Positions 23,299 to 35,957 of a stretch of DNA of 64,000 bases are shown one piece after another (positions within the stretch are counted from its first letter, which is position 1; every line of letters starts with the position of its first letter). Source of the DNA: Neckera pumila (taxonomy: Eukaryota; Streptophyta; Bryopsida; Hypnales; Neckeraceae). The translations under genes and the position numbers were made by a program. The notes beneath the pieces were generated by a model, which was not told the DNA's origin, did no database searches, and was given only the letters and a program-made list of their open reading frames with translations. The stretch spans positions 4,244,711 through 4,308,710 of the forward strand of contig OZ018413.1 of NCBI GenBank assembly GCA_963969595.1. Direction: 5' to 3'.

Positions 23299-24889
23299 CT
23301 GTACGAGAAAAATGTAGAAACTACTTACATACATATGAAACGACAATTTCCATTACTCTGTTGCAGTTTAGGCCGCGTAGTTCGAGGTCTGAAATTAAAG
23401 CTTTGCGATGACATGTATAAAAAAAAATTGGTTTGTGGAATACATATCGCCAATTTAACGAAATGGACGTTACAAACGCTTACGGTAATCTAGAAAAGGA
23501 TATGACTTCTCAGACATAGCGATATTGTACAATGAAGAAAACGCTGACCTCCGTTCCATGCCGTGGCTCCATGCTCGACATCCACCCTATCACCCCAACA
23601 GATGAAACTTTCCCTGCACGCGTCCTCCCACATGTTAAGAGTAAGAGCAAATGATTTCTAGAAATATACTTAAAAAGAAATACTAACAACCATTGGAGCA
23701 CTCAACCCATCATGCATACTTTGTAAGAGAAAACAAAATGTCCCGACCCTTCTAGCAAGACCATCTGTGTACAATAAAAGAAATTACAGGAAGACTGATG
23801 TATACCACGAGGTTTCAGATCACACAAAACGATATCGAGAGGCTTTAGTTCATTTTCAACAGATCGCAAAGGAAACCAAACTAGCTAGTAGAATCATAGG
23901 CCATGTGACAAAATGCAAAAGTCAAGCTCTCAACAGTTAGTAACAGAACTGCCATTTACAGCATCAACCTCAACAAGACAGAAAAACCTACTAGGAATCA
24001 ATATACTGCAGAATTTCGTACGTCAAGTCCGATTCCTGCAACAATTTAGAGTGGAAACACGACGTTAACTTTTAGTGGATGAATTTCCATGTATGCACAT
24101 ACCTCTTTGCCAAAACATATTTCAAATAAATCCATTTCGAAAGAGTTAGAAATTCAAGTTCAGTAGCTGTGCTAAATGGCCAGATGAAATCTACAGCACA
24201 GCGAGCGACATCTCACGCAGCGAAGGAGATCCCGAACCTTAATTATGGCTTGATTCAGCAGATCAGATCGAAGTACGGACAAAGTGGATCGATTGAAAGC
24301 TCCGGTTCCTCTCACCAACAAAGTGCAGCACCAACCACTATTCAGTCACATATCCATCTAGGCATCGTCCAGATCATGTCCATCCAGAAATCAGAGTGGT
24401 AATCGCACGTCTGCTGGATGAAATTGAAAGCTCTCAAAAGATACTTAAGAGAACACCAAACTGAAATTAATTCTCACACCGAATATTTGACTCTCAATCA
24501 GTAGCGGATGTGAGCACAGATGTATGTTGGTGACCATACCACAAATTCAAGCCCAGAGACGCTAACAAGTTCCTTTTACCCAATGCATAAAAAGCCAATA
24601 CAGAGCCTTCGAGGACTCAAAAGACGACATATTCTTCAAAATTATCAAAACTTCATGAGACAAGTGATCCAACGAAATGGTTCTTAAATTCCTCCGATGA
24701 TTCACCTATTGAATGGCATACTCAATTCAACAAGTGAGTCAACATACATGAACATGAAGTCAAAATCTTGCACAAGACATACACGGCACTGAACATCATA
24801 GCCAGTTCAGAAATACAAGAATTTTTACTATGCCATGGACATGCTTAACAGCAAGCGTCAAGAACGCATTCACTCCAAGTGTAGGTTAA
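23299..24889. other. Upstream of the NLR locus, no gene called
   Basis: More balanced in composition than the transposon-rich parts. A possible short upstream NLR exon on the minus strand (about 23551-23634, ending GGAG|GTCAGC) starts with an ATG but has no homology I can judge. The frame at 24169-24402 has no recognisable motif. Confidence 0.4.
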
Positions 24890-24893
24890 TTAA

Positions 24894-24966
24894 GCCCTAA
24901 AGGACGGAATCCATGACCGTGTATTCAAATTTGCGTACATTGAACGGACACTTGGTCCTTTAGGGG
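24894..24966. mobile_element. Miniature TTAA element, 73 bp
   Basis: GCCCTAAAGGACGGAATCC to CACTTGGTCCTTTAGGGG, with TTAA at 24890-24893 and 24967-24970. It has the same ends as the approximately 920-bp family but almost no interior, so it shows the minimal ends associated with this insertion type. Confidence 0.7.
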
Positions 24967-24970
24967 TTAA

Positions 24971-26564
24971 CAACAGGATGAGCCACTGCTCCGCCATGTG
25001 AAACAATAAGAAATTGCCAACTTTGCCGTTTTCTCTCATACTGGAATTTACGTCACCTAGACTTCTATTGTAAGATATATTGTAGGGAAGTAGATCTCAT
25101 CATATGCAACCATGGTCTTGAATTACACTTGCATTGAATCGCTCAATATTTGAGCGCACTCTAGCTCCTGCTTGTAGGTCAGGTTCGACTCCTGCATCGA
25201 TGGCGACACAAATCAGAAACAAAAGGGATCAAAATTGGCTCACCAAGGGCCCGGCGGCAATTATACGGAAAGACGTTACCGTCCTAGTCGGAACAATATT
25301 CAAGCATGAAATTGGTCAGATATACGGCCCAAATGTTGTACTAGTTGTGAGCTGCAAAATCTCTAATAGCAAAGACTCTCGAAAGTTCAGATGCAAACTC
25401 AGGTTTGACACAAACTATGTTGAAGACATGGCCAGAGCATTAAACAAACAACCCCACAACTCAGAAACCAGCTAGATTCAAATCTGGAATCTGGAATCTG
25501 GAATCTGCTATACACTGTATGTGAACTAGCCTGACATTTGTACTTGCTACGAGATGTAACTTTCTAACAGCAAAAATGACTCGATCTCAAAACAACTCAC
25601 CAAACCGAGCTGCTCCAAGTGAAGTTCAGATCGATGCAAACTGAGGTTTGACATAATTTTCGAATAATACATAGTCAGTACTCTCAGAGCAATCCATAAC
25701 TTTGAAGGGATGAACTCCACAAATTAAAACTAACTACTGCAGCTACCGAAATGACAAAAAATTCTGAAAAAATCGCTCCAGTCGAATCGATAAGCTCTAC
25801 CAAGCACTTGGAGCAGCCAAAAGAATATCCAGAAAGGAAAACGCACCCGTTACCCCACGCTCTGAGACCACATCTTGATCCCAAACCCTCTACATTATCC
25901 AACATCATGCACTCCCATCAACACAACTACTGTAATCCAATGCTTTCAAACGGATTTCAACGTACCTTAAAGATTCGGGCGATCTCGCAGACCAGTCTTT
26001 GAAATGGAAGCTTACGGATCAATAGCTCAGTACTCTTCAAGCTTAGTGCTCTTCAAGCCAGGTCCGCAACAACTGGAAGGTGGCGCTGCGTCCAGACCCT
26101 AAACCATGTGGAACCTAATGGAGTGGAGACATCACTTTAGTTACAGAAACCTAATCTATTAAGACCAAACTCTAGTTATTATGTAAGAATATAAGTTCCA
26201 GTATGTGTAATTCAAAATGTGAACTCGTAGAGAGTTGAGTTGGTGTTGGGTGACAGGAGCTAGTCAGTGTAGGACACGCAAGAAGTGATCGACGTAAGGT
26301 ACGCACCGCATGCAACTGGACACAGCCCAAAGAGTGCAAAACTTACAGAGCTAGAGTGAGTTCCGAGATGCCGACTGTGGTAGCGACGATGTATGAAGGA
26401 GAGTTTGCAGGAACAATGAGAGCGTGAACATGCACGTAGAGATGTTCGGACGATGTCGATTCGGAGGTGCAAAAGCTTGAAGAGACTCTCGAAGGCAGGA
26501 ACACCCAGAGCGGGGAGAGTAGAAAAATTTCAGAGTGAGGAGGTGAAGGAGAGAGACAGTGTGG
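24971..26564. other. No gene recognised; short AATCTGG tandem repeat
   Basis: Frames at 25134-25475 (113 codons), 25684-25908 and 26343-26587 lack recognisable domains and overlap other frames. A 7-bp unit AATCTGG is repeated almost four times at 25481-25507. Confidence 0.4.
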
Positions 26565-26567
26565 TAC

Positions 26568-26953
26568 GAGCATCGCCAACCATTCACGGGGACGCGGCTA
26601 GGGGCATGAGTTGGCCAGGGCCCGGTTTCTCCTGGGTTTCATTTGGCTGGGGAGGTCCTCACTCGTTTACAGCCAAAGTCTCATGCTAGCATTATTCTGT
26701 GCATTATCATTATCCACCTACAAGTGGACCAAATTTGAAAAGAAACCAGACAAGCTGTATCTCAAGAGAATCTATGTACATAGTCAACAACAGGGGCAAG
26801 GAGCCGGGGACGGGGCATTACCGTTCTCGGAGCCATTTGCGCCATGACCAACAACTTTTTGTCCTTCCCCTTGCTCACGGTGGCTCACTTTTTCTTAACC
26901 GGGCCCGCCCGAGCCCCGGGCCGGGAGCTCCCCGTGAATGGGTGGCGATGCTC
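26568..26953. mobile_element. GC-rich MITE with GAGCATCGCC ends
   Basis: The inverted repeat GAGCATCGCCAACCATTCAC and its near-perfect complement (about 26 bp) bound 386 bp. TAC is duplicated at 26565-26567 and 26954-26956. It is strongly GC-rich (blocks such as GGGCCCGG, GCCCCGGGCCGGGAG) in AT-rich surroundings. No convincing ORF. The 3-bp duplication is compatible with CACTA- or Harbinger-like transposition, but the ends match neither clearly. Confidence 0.7.
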
Positions 26954-26956
26954 TAC

Positions 26957-27626
26957 TGAAGCTGTGACCAAGCCGCAGCAACATTGAATAGTCTATACAT
27001 TGGAGCGTGGGAGGCAAGCGCCACATAGAGAATACTAGTAACTTGAAATGGCAGGCAAGCTATCTATAATAGAGTACAGATATTTAGGGAATGACCCATT
27101 ACAATCTTGCATCAAGTCACAACAGATTTTCAATAAATGGAATTTGGGCTACGTTAGATTAAGTTGATGGCTACAATCAATGTCTTTTAGTGATGGTGAT
27201 GGAGTGATTAATGTTTTTAATAGGACACATAATAGTGTAAATTCGTTTTTGAAGTGACTTTTTAGGCCTTCATATTGTGGCTAGGTTTTGAAATATTTTG
27301 ATTGCTTTAGGTGAATTAGATGATCATTATAGATACACTTGTTGTTGGTTTGGGAATAGTCTAGAGATTCTTTTTAGTCTTCATACTTTGTCAAAAAAAT
27401 AAAATTCAATTGATATCCACATTTCATACATTTGTCTTTATGTTTTGAGTTTGTGAATGTGGCCCAAAAAGTCTTAACAAATTCAGAAAGAAAATTTTCA
27501 AATGCTCTCCAAACTATTCACATATGTAATAAAAAAATTTCAACAATGACAACATAGCAAACACGTCATAAGTTGATTTACATTATTCTATGGAGTATTT
27601 TGGAAGATGAGGATCGTATCTAATGC
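26957..27626. other. Intergenic, no gene recognised
   Basis: AT-rich with no frame of note. Confidence 0.5.
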
Positions 27627-27630
27627 TTAA

Positions 27631-28562
27631 CCCCTGAAGGACCGAGGCCCTTTTCCTGCCAAAAAATACTCAAAATTGCCATTTCTATAGCAAAAAGTAA
27701 AAAAAACTGAAAAATGTTTGTTTTTCACATCTACCCATAGGATCTTATACTTAACTAGTATGAGAGTGTGTGGGAAAAATTTCAAAAAAAATTTGACCAC
27801 ACAGATTGCAAAATATCTGCATTTAAAGTGAAAAAAACAAGTTTTTCAAGTGAAAAAAACAAGTTTTTCAGCACATTGTGGGACTAGATTTTTTGACTTT
27901 GAACATTTTTAACTTTATTTTTTTGCACTACAAAGTTTTGAGCTTTTAATGTTTATATTGGAGAATTGAGTTGAGAATCTAGCCAAAAAAAGAAAGTGCA
28001 AAAAAACTTAATTTTCATTATTAAGAAAATTGTTAAGTAGAAGTAGGTACGAGATAGAAGGAAATTCTAAAATATTTATATATTTTAGGTGGGATTAAAA
28101 TGCACTAATCCCAATCCCATTAAAATGCACTAATCCCAATCCCATTAAAATTTGAAAAACTGCATTCAGAAATGAATCCTTCAAGTTATTTTTTTCAAAA
28201 AGATGCTCTAATTGCCCAAAAAACAAGAATGTTCATAACTTTCTTATACAAAATCCAAATGAAATGAATCAAAGCTTTCTAGATAGACAAAAGTATAATC
28301 TATGAAAAAATAAATACTTAAAAAAATAAAAAAATAAAAAAATTACAAATTTTTTTTGCTGCCCGTCGTCCCCTGTTTTGAGCTTATCTAGTCATAACTT
28401 TTGTTCTCGAGCACTGATTGTGAAAAAGAATTATATTTCCATGAAGCTAATTAGCTTTTCTACCTCCAAAAAAAGTTTCAAAAAATCAAAAGAAAATTTC
28501 AGCCCATAGGTACTTGCCCAAAAACGCATTTGTCCCCCAAAGGGACAATGGTCCTTTAGGGG
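27631..28562. mobile_element. TTAA-flanked (piggyBac-like) MITE
   Basis: 932 bp, CCCCTGAAGGACCGAGGCC to CAATGGTCCTTTAGGGG, with TTAA at 27627-27630 and 28563-28566. It contains a 25-bp unit (ATTAAAATGCACTAATCCC...) repeated twice near 28097-28146. Same subgroup as 15690-17310. Confidence 0.75.
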
Positions 28563-28566
28563 TTAA

Positions 28567-29384
28567 AATTAGCACTGTGAAAATAGTTGGCCAAATTTTA
28601 AGCTTCCATAAATGGATCTTCACGTCTATACCGTAAGCTTGGTCAAAGGCCATAGTTCGTCTCAATGTTTAGAGAAAAACTCTAGTAAGTTCATTGTTAG
28701 CCAGAGGAACTGGGAAAAAAAACAATTGAAATTTGGAAAGATTGGAAAAAAATCTGCAAAAAAAAATTTGGAGTAAAATACAATATAGATAAAAACTTGG
28801 ACTTGATATCTGAACAGTCTGTTCAATGTGAAAATTAGGCTTTTTTTGGTACAATCCAAGATTTAGGCACTTATCTAATCTTATCCAGATAGATAGGGTA
28901 GGAGGCTTTGAAAGCGAGTATCTAAGTGCTGGTTCGCCTTTTTCATGTGATTTCTTGGATGGGATTATTTTTTAGCTCATTTTTCAGACAAAGAGAAATA
29001 GATTTTGATTGTAATACAAGTCGTTTTGTAAATTTTTGAAGCATTTTTGAATTATTTATGAATTTTCAAACAAGATATTTCATAGGTTCCTATTTATGAC
29101 CATGTGTCTTTTATAAACCATTCACATGCAACTTCTAGAGAAAAATAGGGAAAGCAAAGAGAATGATTGGTTCTTGCAATAAATAGTATTTTTTTTATCA
29201 ATTCATTTAATGACTATTGAAGGTCCGCTTAAAAACCACCTCACGTCCATTTCAAGCAAGTCTATATGGGCGGTTCTAAATGACCACTCACATTTAGAGC
29301 CTCCCACCTTACTCATTCTTATCAGAGCTAGCAAAGGTTCCATTATGTATCACAACTACCCATACTGCAGACTTGTGTTATTGC
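28567..29384. other. Intergenic, probable MITE at about 28900-29315, no gene
   Basis: GGTAGGAGGCTTTGAAAGCG near 28900 and TAGAGCCTCCCACCTTA near 29300 look like inverted ends of a repeat related to one near 32227-32275. Nothing coding was recognised. Confidence 0.4.
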
Positions 29385-29388
29385 TTAA

Positions 29389-31228
29389 GCCCTAAAGGAC
29401 CAACATGCGTTTTTTGGCCGTATAGAAATTTTGGGCAGATACGTGTGACTAGAGATATCCATATTTGAAGCTGAAATTTTAATAGAAGGTAGGGGCGAGG
29501 AATATCTTCATGTGTACCAAGTTTCATGACATTTCGAAATACAAGTCAAAAGTTGTGACCTAAGATGTTACTTTTTTATTGTAACTGGGGTTAATGGGCA
29601 ATTTAGACAAATCAGAAAAAAATCGTTTTTTTGAAATTGGTTCTCTACATTTATATATATTTCAAAGTCATTCCATTTCAATCAATGAGTCCAAAGTTAT
29701 GAGGGTTTTTGAATTGCGGGCAGTTATGAATTCTCTACTCTAAAAAAAACTTTAAAGTCTTTTATTTAATCCCTAAAGGACCGGACTATGTTTTTTGAAC
29801 TTATAACTTTTTTGGGCAGGTGCATGTGAGCAAAGATTTGCACATTTTGGGCTGAAATTTTAATAGAATGTGGGAATGAGGAATATCTTTCATATGCTCA
29901 AATTTCATGACATTTGGAAATACGAGTAAAAAGTTATTGCACAATATGTTGTTTGTTTCTCAACTCGGGCAGTCCGGGCAGATCTGGAAAAAACACTTTT
30001 TTAAGAAATAAAAATTCAAAATTTGTTCTTCAGATTTATATGTACTCAAAAAGCTTTGAATCATTGCATTTCAATAGCTGAGACGAAAGTTATGAGGCTT
30101 TTTAGTTTGCGGGCAGTTATGGAATTCCTACACCAAAAAAAACTTTGAAGTCCTTTATTTTCTTGAAATTTCAATATTTTAAAAAAAAAATAATGCTATT
30201 GGATGTAGGTTGTTTATAACAACAATTCAACCATTTGGATTGGAGTTTTTTAATTTTGTAAATTATTTTATTAACAATTTAGTATTTTGAATCATTCTCT
30301 ACTTCTTTCTACTTACTATTTTTTTCCTATATGTTGCACAACTCCAAATGATTTGAAAATTTTCATCTATGTAGCCAACTTGCCCTGAAGAATGAATTTA
30401 AAGAAGCACAACCATTTGGGACATTTTTTCATAATGATTTGACCTTGTGAAGTGCAGCTGCCTGAATTTTCGCAATGGTCAAAAAAGGATTTTTGCCACT
30501 TCAAATGCTAATATCTTGCAATTTACATGGTGGAAATTTCTGAAATTTTTTCCACATATTTTCAAACTAGAGTACGACAAGATCCCACGGTTACATGTGT
30601 CAAAAAATGATATTTTTCAAAAATTTGGTACTTGGACTAGAAATGGCAGTTTTGGAGCATTTTTGGTGAGACATAGTCAAGGAACTTTAGGGGTTAACTC
30701 AATTCTCAAAAAAATTGGAAAAAAATAAAATCTTAGAATGTAGATTGATTATTACAACATTACAACCATTGGAATTGGCATTTTTAAATTCCATCATTAT
30801 ATTTTTAATAATTTAGTATTTTGAATAATTTTCTACTTCTTTCTACTTACTATTTTTTTCCTATATGTTGTACAATTCCAAATGATGTGAAATTCTTCAA
30901 GCATATAGACAACTTGTTTAGGAAACTAAATTTAAAGAAGCACCACCTTTATTGGCATTTTTTCATTGAAAAATGAGCTTGCAAAGTGCAGCTGCCTAGT
31001 TTTTTGCAGGATTGAAAAAATGGTTTTCAAGACTTTGAATGCTTATATCTTATGATCCACATGGTGGAATTTTCTGAAATTTTTACCACATGTTTTCAAA
31101 ATATCATACTACAAGATCCTACGATTACATGTGTCAAAAATTGTTTTTTTCCAAAAATTTGATAGTTGTATTAGAAATGGCAGTTTTGGAGTGTTTTTGG
31201 TGATTCCATAGTCATGAAATTTTAGGGG
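29389..31228. mobile_element. TTAA-flanked (piggyBac-like) MITE containing a nested relative
   Basis: GCCCTAAAGGACCAACATG to ATGAAATTTTAGGGG, with TTAA at 29385-29388 and 31229-31232. Total 1840 bp, about 912 bp after removing the nested copy at 29770-30693. It is a close match to 9442-10363. Confidence 0.8.
29770..30693. mobile_element. TTAA-flanked (piggyBac-like) MITE, nested
   Basis: 924 bp, TCCCTAAAGGACCGGACTATG to AAGGAACTTTAGGGG, with TTAA at 29766-29769 and 30694-30697. The sister element at 9442-10363 has the uninterrupted sequence TTTATTTAACTGAATTTTC at the equivalent point (near 9833), so it gives the empty target site. Confidence 0.85.
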
Positions 31229-31232
31229 TTAA

Positions 31233-33823
31233 GCAATTTTTAATCTAGATAAACTACAGCCCTATATGAGTAATATCTTTTAAACCGGGTTTTGAACATG
31301 CTGGTTTAATATTTTGTTCCAATCAAAAGCAAAATACACATGGTCCTTTTATAGGTTGTCACATCTAGTACTCTCTATTAGTCATCTTGTATGTCTATAC
31401 ATCATTTAACTATGTATACACAGGACAAAAATAGACAAAGGTAGACTGAAAAGTTATTACAAACGAATATTTAATATAATAATCATATAATAGAGTCTTC
31501 TTACAATTCTTGTAAATTAGAAAACATCTAGAATATGCAAAGAAAGTGAGAGTGTATGAGCTTCTCACATTTGTCTTGAGTCCAGCATTTCTCCAAGAAG
31601 TTTAGGGCCTCACCTATGCCCGTCCTAAAAACCACAAAAAATAGTAACGTTAGTGAAGATACACGTGGGAATTTAGCCCAAAAACATGCTATAGCCTTCA
31701 CAAGGAAAAAACATTACACAATAAATTATATGCCAAAAAACTTTTGACAAGTCAAAAAAACCTGATTAGCACTAGTTTGGGTAGAAGCCATGAATATAAC
31801 ATAGATGCCAAGTATTTGGAGTAAGGTAGTTTGCTCTAAAATCAACCGGCTTCTTCAAATTGATAAAATGGTACAGATCGGATATGAAGTGGTCTTTAAA
31901 TGGACTACTTTAGTCATTGATTGAATACATTAAAAAAAGTGTTCTTTATTGCAAAAGCCAATCATAAGCCTTGATTTCTTCAAATCACTTTGAAAGTTGT
32001 CAGTGGATGCATTTTTTATTTTTATTTTCAAGTAAGTGGATGCATTTTGGGAGATCAAGGGTCACAAATAGGCACCTACAATAGAAATCTTAGGAAATTC
32101 ATAACTAATTCAAAAATGCTTCAAAAAGTATGAAACCACTTGTGTTTCGTTTGGCATCCATTTTCCTTTCTTTGAAAAATGAATTAAAAATATTTCTATT
32201 TATGCAAATCTATAAAAAAAAAGGCGAACCAACCCTTAAATGGTCGCTTTTAGAGCATCCTACCTTACTTGGTAAGAATTAACAGTAATTTAGAGTATCA
32301 AGCCACAACTCACAGCTTCTATTTCCTCAGCTTAGAGTAAATTATACATACTTCAGCAGTAATAATACCAAGTCAAGTACAATAATTGGATTATAGTTCA
32401 AGCCATTAGACCATCTACAATGCAACAATAGTAAAAAAGCCCTGCAAGAGGAGATCACGGGGTATTCCATAAAGCTTCTATACTACCTATTCTTTCTTTG
32501 GAAAATTTGACCCAATGTAAAGCCGGCAATCCAAATGTCAAATGGACTTTTTGATATTATAAAAAGAAAGGAAGAAAAGAATCTATATTAAGAAAAAGGG
32601 CTTTTCATGAAAACAAGGAAGGTTGAATTGATTCAAGCACATACCAATAAACTTTTCTTGGCATCCATTGGGTACCACCACTTTTCGCCATAATGACTCC
32701 TACAAATCAAATTGCCAAGAATTTTCCAGGGGTAGGAAAAATGACAAAATATGCCGATCCCAAGGGCGCGCATATTGAGGGCGTGAAAGTGGAGGTCTCT
32801 ATACCGAATGCATTGGAGCACAATTTTGTATAAAAATTATTGTCCACCCTGCATAGTGATGATATTGTGCATGGTGCCGGATGCATTGTAGATGGTCTTA
32901 GTTAAGGCAGTGTGAACGTCATTGGTAGATGTGAGTTAAATTATAAAAGGGTGTCAAGGCCCCCACCAAATCAGATAAACTTGTAGTTCCAAATATGTCC
33001 AACTACCCATACTTACCCATACTTAAGTAATTATATGGAGCTTTGACGTTGTATCAGAGACTGTTATGGATATTAAACTCCTGCTGCATACAATAATGTT
33101 GCTCAGAGACTGGGCTGTTTGTATTCAATTTAGGTATCTTCCATAATCCAGCTATCATAAACTACTCAGACAGCTGATAAGTTGATCCATTGTCTTGATT
33201 TTCCAAATGAAAAAAAATAGGAAGTAAAAATTAGCGTTTTCTTAAGAGAAAATGCTAATGAGAAAATCCTATTTTTCTTTTCAACCAAGGATCAGAAGAG
33301 AACCGGGTAGCTGTAAATAACACCCATAATTCAAAAAAAATAGGAAGCAAGTGTTAATTGAGAGCCAGGAGACCCCATCAACCAATTGCAAATAATTCCA
33401 AATTAACACTTGCATGTCTAAATTTTCAACGGTAAAAATCACGAAAACACTTTACTCTTTCCATTGGGACCATTCTCAAAGCAAACAAATAAGTACAATT
33501 TTTTAAATCTCCATTCAAGAGAAATTGACAAGCTTTGCTTGAAGCCGGAAAATCAAGTAAAATTAGTAAGCTTTACTCTTCTACAATGAGACATATAATT
33601 ATGCCTTTGAGGACCTCTAAAAAATTAAATATTTACCTTTTTCAATGAAAAATAAAAGTTTCAATAGTTAACCTTCAAAATTGCTTGTAAAAAATTTTAA
33701 AATGGTCAAAGGAATTTAATTACCCACACCAAACGAACCTAAAGTTTCAGAGCAACCAAATATGGCCGCTCAAGCATTTAGGGGTCAATTTAGTACATAC
33801 CGCAGTATATATGTTGTTGTTTA
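31233..33823. other. Intergenic, repeats, no gene recognised
   Basis: Contains fragments shared with other intergenic parts (for example a block near 32090-32180 also near 38675-38760) and an element end CATTTAGGGGTCA near 33777. No frame over 62 codons of interest. Confidence 0.45.
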
Positions 33824-33827
33824 TTAA

Positions 33828-34762
33828 CCCCTAAAGGACCAAACACCATTTTTTGGCAACATAGCAATTTTGGGCAGCTCACTACAAATGAAATTTTAAT
33901 TTTTTTCTTTGAAATTTTCACACAAGATTTTTCCAAGGGATAGCTTGAAGGCCCAACAATTTTCATAACTTTTGACTTTATAGGTAAAAAGTTATTGCAT
34001 GATATGTAATTTTCCATGTTCGGCGGGCAGCCGGAGAAGCTCAAAAAAATTCTTTAAAAAATTCTTTTTCGAAAAATTAGAATTTGAAATTGGTTTTATA
34101 GAATTATATATATTTGAAAAGTTTTGGATCATTCCATTTGGATTAACAAGTCAAAAGTTATGAGGATTCTTAGTTGGAGGATAGTTATGGAATCTCTACT
34201 CTAAAATAAAATTTGAAGTCCTTTTTCTAACTCAATTTTCAATATTTTTGAATAAAACAAAAAAAATTGGGTGTATATTTTTTATTGCAACATTATAACC
34301 ATTGGGATTTGCATTTTTCAATTCTATAATTAAATTCTTGACAATTTAATATTTTGAGTCATTCTTTACCTCTTCCTACTTATGATTTTTTTCCTATATG
34401 TTGTACAATTCCAAATGATCTGAAAATTTTCAAGCATGTAGTCAACTTGCCGTGAAGAATGATTTCAAAGAGTAACTACCATTTTGGACATTTTTTCATA
34501 CAAATGTGACCTTATAAAAGGCAGCTGCCCGAATTTTTGCAGTGATTGAAAAGGGATTTTTGTCAATTCAAACGCTATTATCTTGCAATCTACATGGTGG
34601 AAAATTCTGAAATTTTTTCCGCATCTTCTTAAACCAGTGTACTACAAGATCCTATGGTTACATGTGTTCAAAAATGTTTTTTTTCCTAAAATTTGGTATT
34701 TGTACTAGAAAAGGCAGTTTTGGAGCGGTTTTGGTGAAAACATTGTCAAAAACCTTTAGGGG
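33828..34762. mobile_element. TTAA-flanked (piggyBac-like) MITE
   Basis: 935 bp, CCCCTAAAGGACCAAACACC to AAAAACCTTTAGGGG, with TTAA at 33824-33827 and 34763-34766. No ORF. It is closest to 12183-13104 (shared ends such as GGACCAAA and TTTTGGCAACATAG). Confidence 0.8.
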
Positions 34763-34766
34763 TTAA

Positions 34767-35953
34767 CACTTGCTTTGACTTTGTGAGAACTGACAATAAT
34801 TGAGCCCACAATCCGGGGATCCATCTAAATGGGCTTTGAAAATCAACCTATATTGTACAAAAATGTATTGTACAGTGGCCTAGTTTTCTTGCATAATGTT
34901 AAATAAAGTTGATGTTTTTTGTTTTGCACAATCAACATTGATATCTTATGCAATTCCAATCAAAGCATTTCAAATTTCAATTTCAAAAAATCAAAATTCT
35001 ATTTTGGTGAATTTATTAATTGAATTTTCATGGTTTTACATGAAAGTTCATTGAAGAACATTGGTGAATTTGTTTTAAATTTGATTGCGGAAATATGTAG
35101 GAAACCTCTATATGCACATCTTTTTTTCAACAAGCATCTCCGAAAAAAATTCACAAATCCCTAGAGATAAGTATCTCTTTACTGTTCTTCTTGCTATAAC
35201 AAACTTTGTACATGTGAGCATGCTCATATAATTCCTTTTCAAAAATCTAATTACAATAAAGAGATATTTCTTTTCAAAGCTAACGGCAAAATCACGTATC
35301 TTTGTGGTAGGCCACTACATAGTGTTGCACTCGGCTTCTTGGTGAACAAGGTGGAATTAAGTTAGGTGCACCCACTCACATTTGTTTACTACATTCTATC
35401 AGCATGTAGCAAAGGTTCAAATTTTCTTTCCAAACTGTACTGCATTTGGACATGACAACAAAATGAGGTACACAGACAAGAAAGGATATGCCTACCTTAT
35501 TGGTTGTGGGTGTGGACCAAGTCTTTGCATCCACAGAAGTTTCTATTAGGAAGGCTAAGAAGCTGCCTTAATTTCTATAATGCATGCAAGCCAATGCTAC
35601 AAGGATAGAGCTTCTAACCATAAAATTCATTAGCATTTAGTGAGACTGACTTTTACTCTTTGGAGTCCTCATCCACAAATTTCATCCACATATTATTAAT
35701 GTAAGCTTAAGGACCGAGACAATGGCAATACATTTATGGTGCGCTCCATCTTTTTGGCTAATTTTAGGGCAAAATATACATTTTGTGATTTATCCGTGGC
35801 TAGGAAGTGGGGGAAAAACTTTGGTCCTTTAGCTCAAAACGTTGCTTGCATGAAGACCTCCCCTTTTTACAACAAAATTCCGAGGATGACACTTCTGTCC
35901 TACAAAAGAGATTTTTTTGTCATTCATTGGCTGCAAAACGTTTGCCTCAATGT
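34767..35953. other. Intergenic with second copy of an unassigned repeat
   Basis: About 35500-35622 matches about 6950-7075. The frame at 35736-35957 (73 codons) runs into a transposon boundary and is not supported as a gene. Confidence 0.4.
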
Positions 35954-35957
35954 TTAA

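Noticed and set aside
25134..25210. tRNA-like stretch (GCTCAATATTTGAGC, CAGGTTCGACTCCTG)
   Set aside because: D- and T-arm-like stems are present, but there is no matching acceptor stem or convincing anticodon arm.
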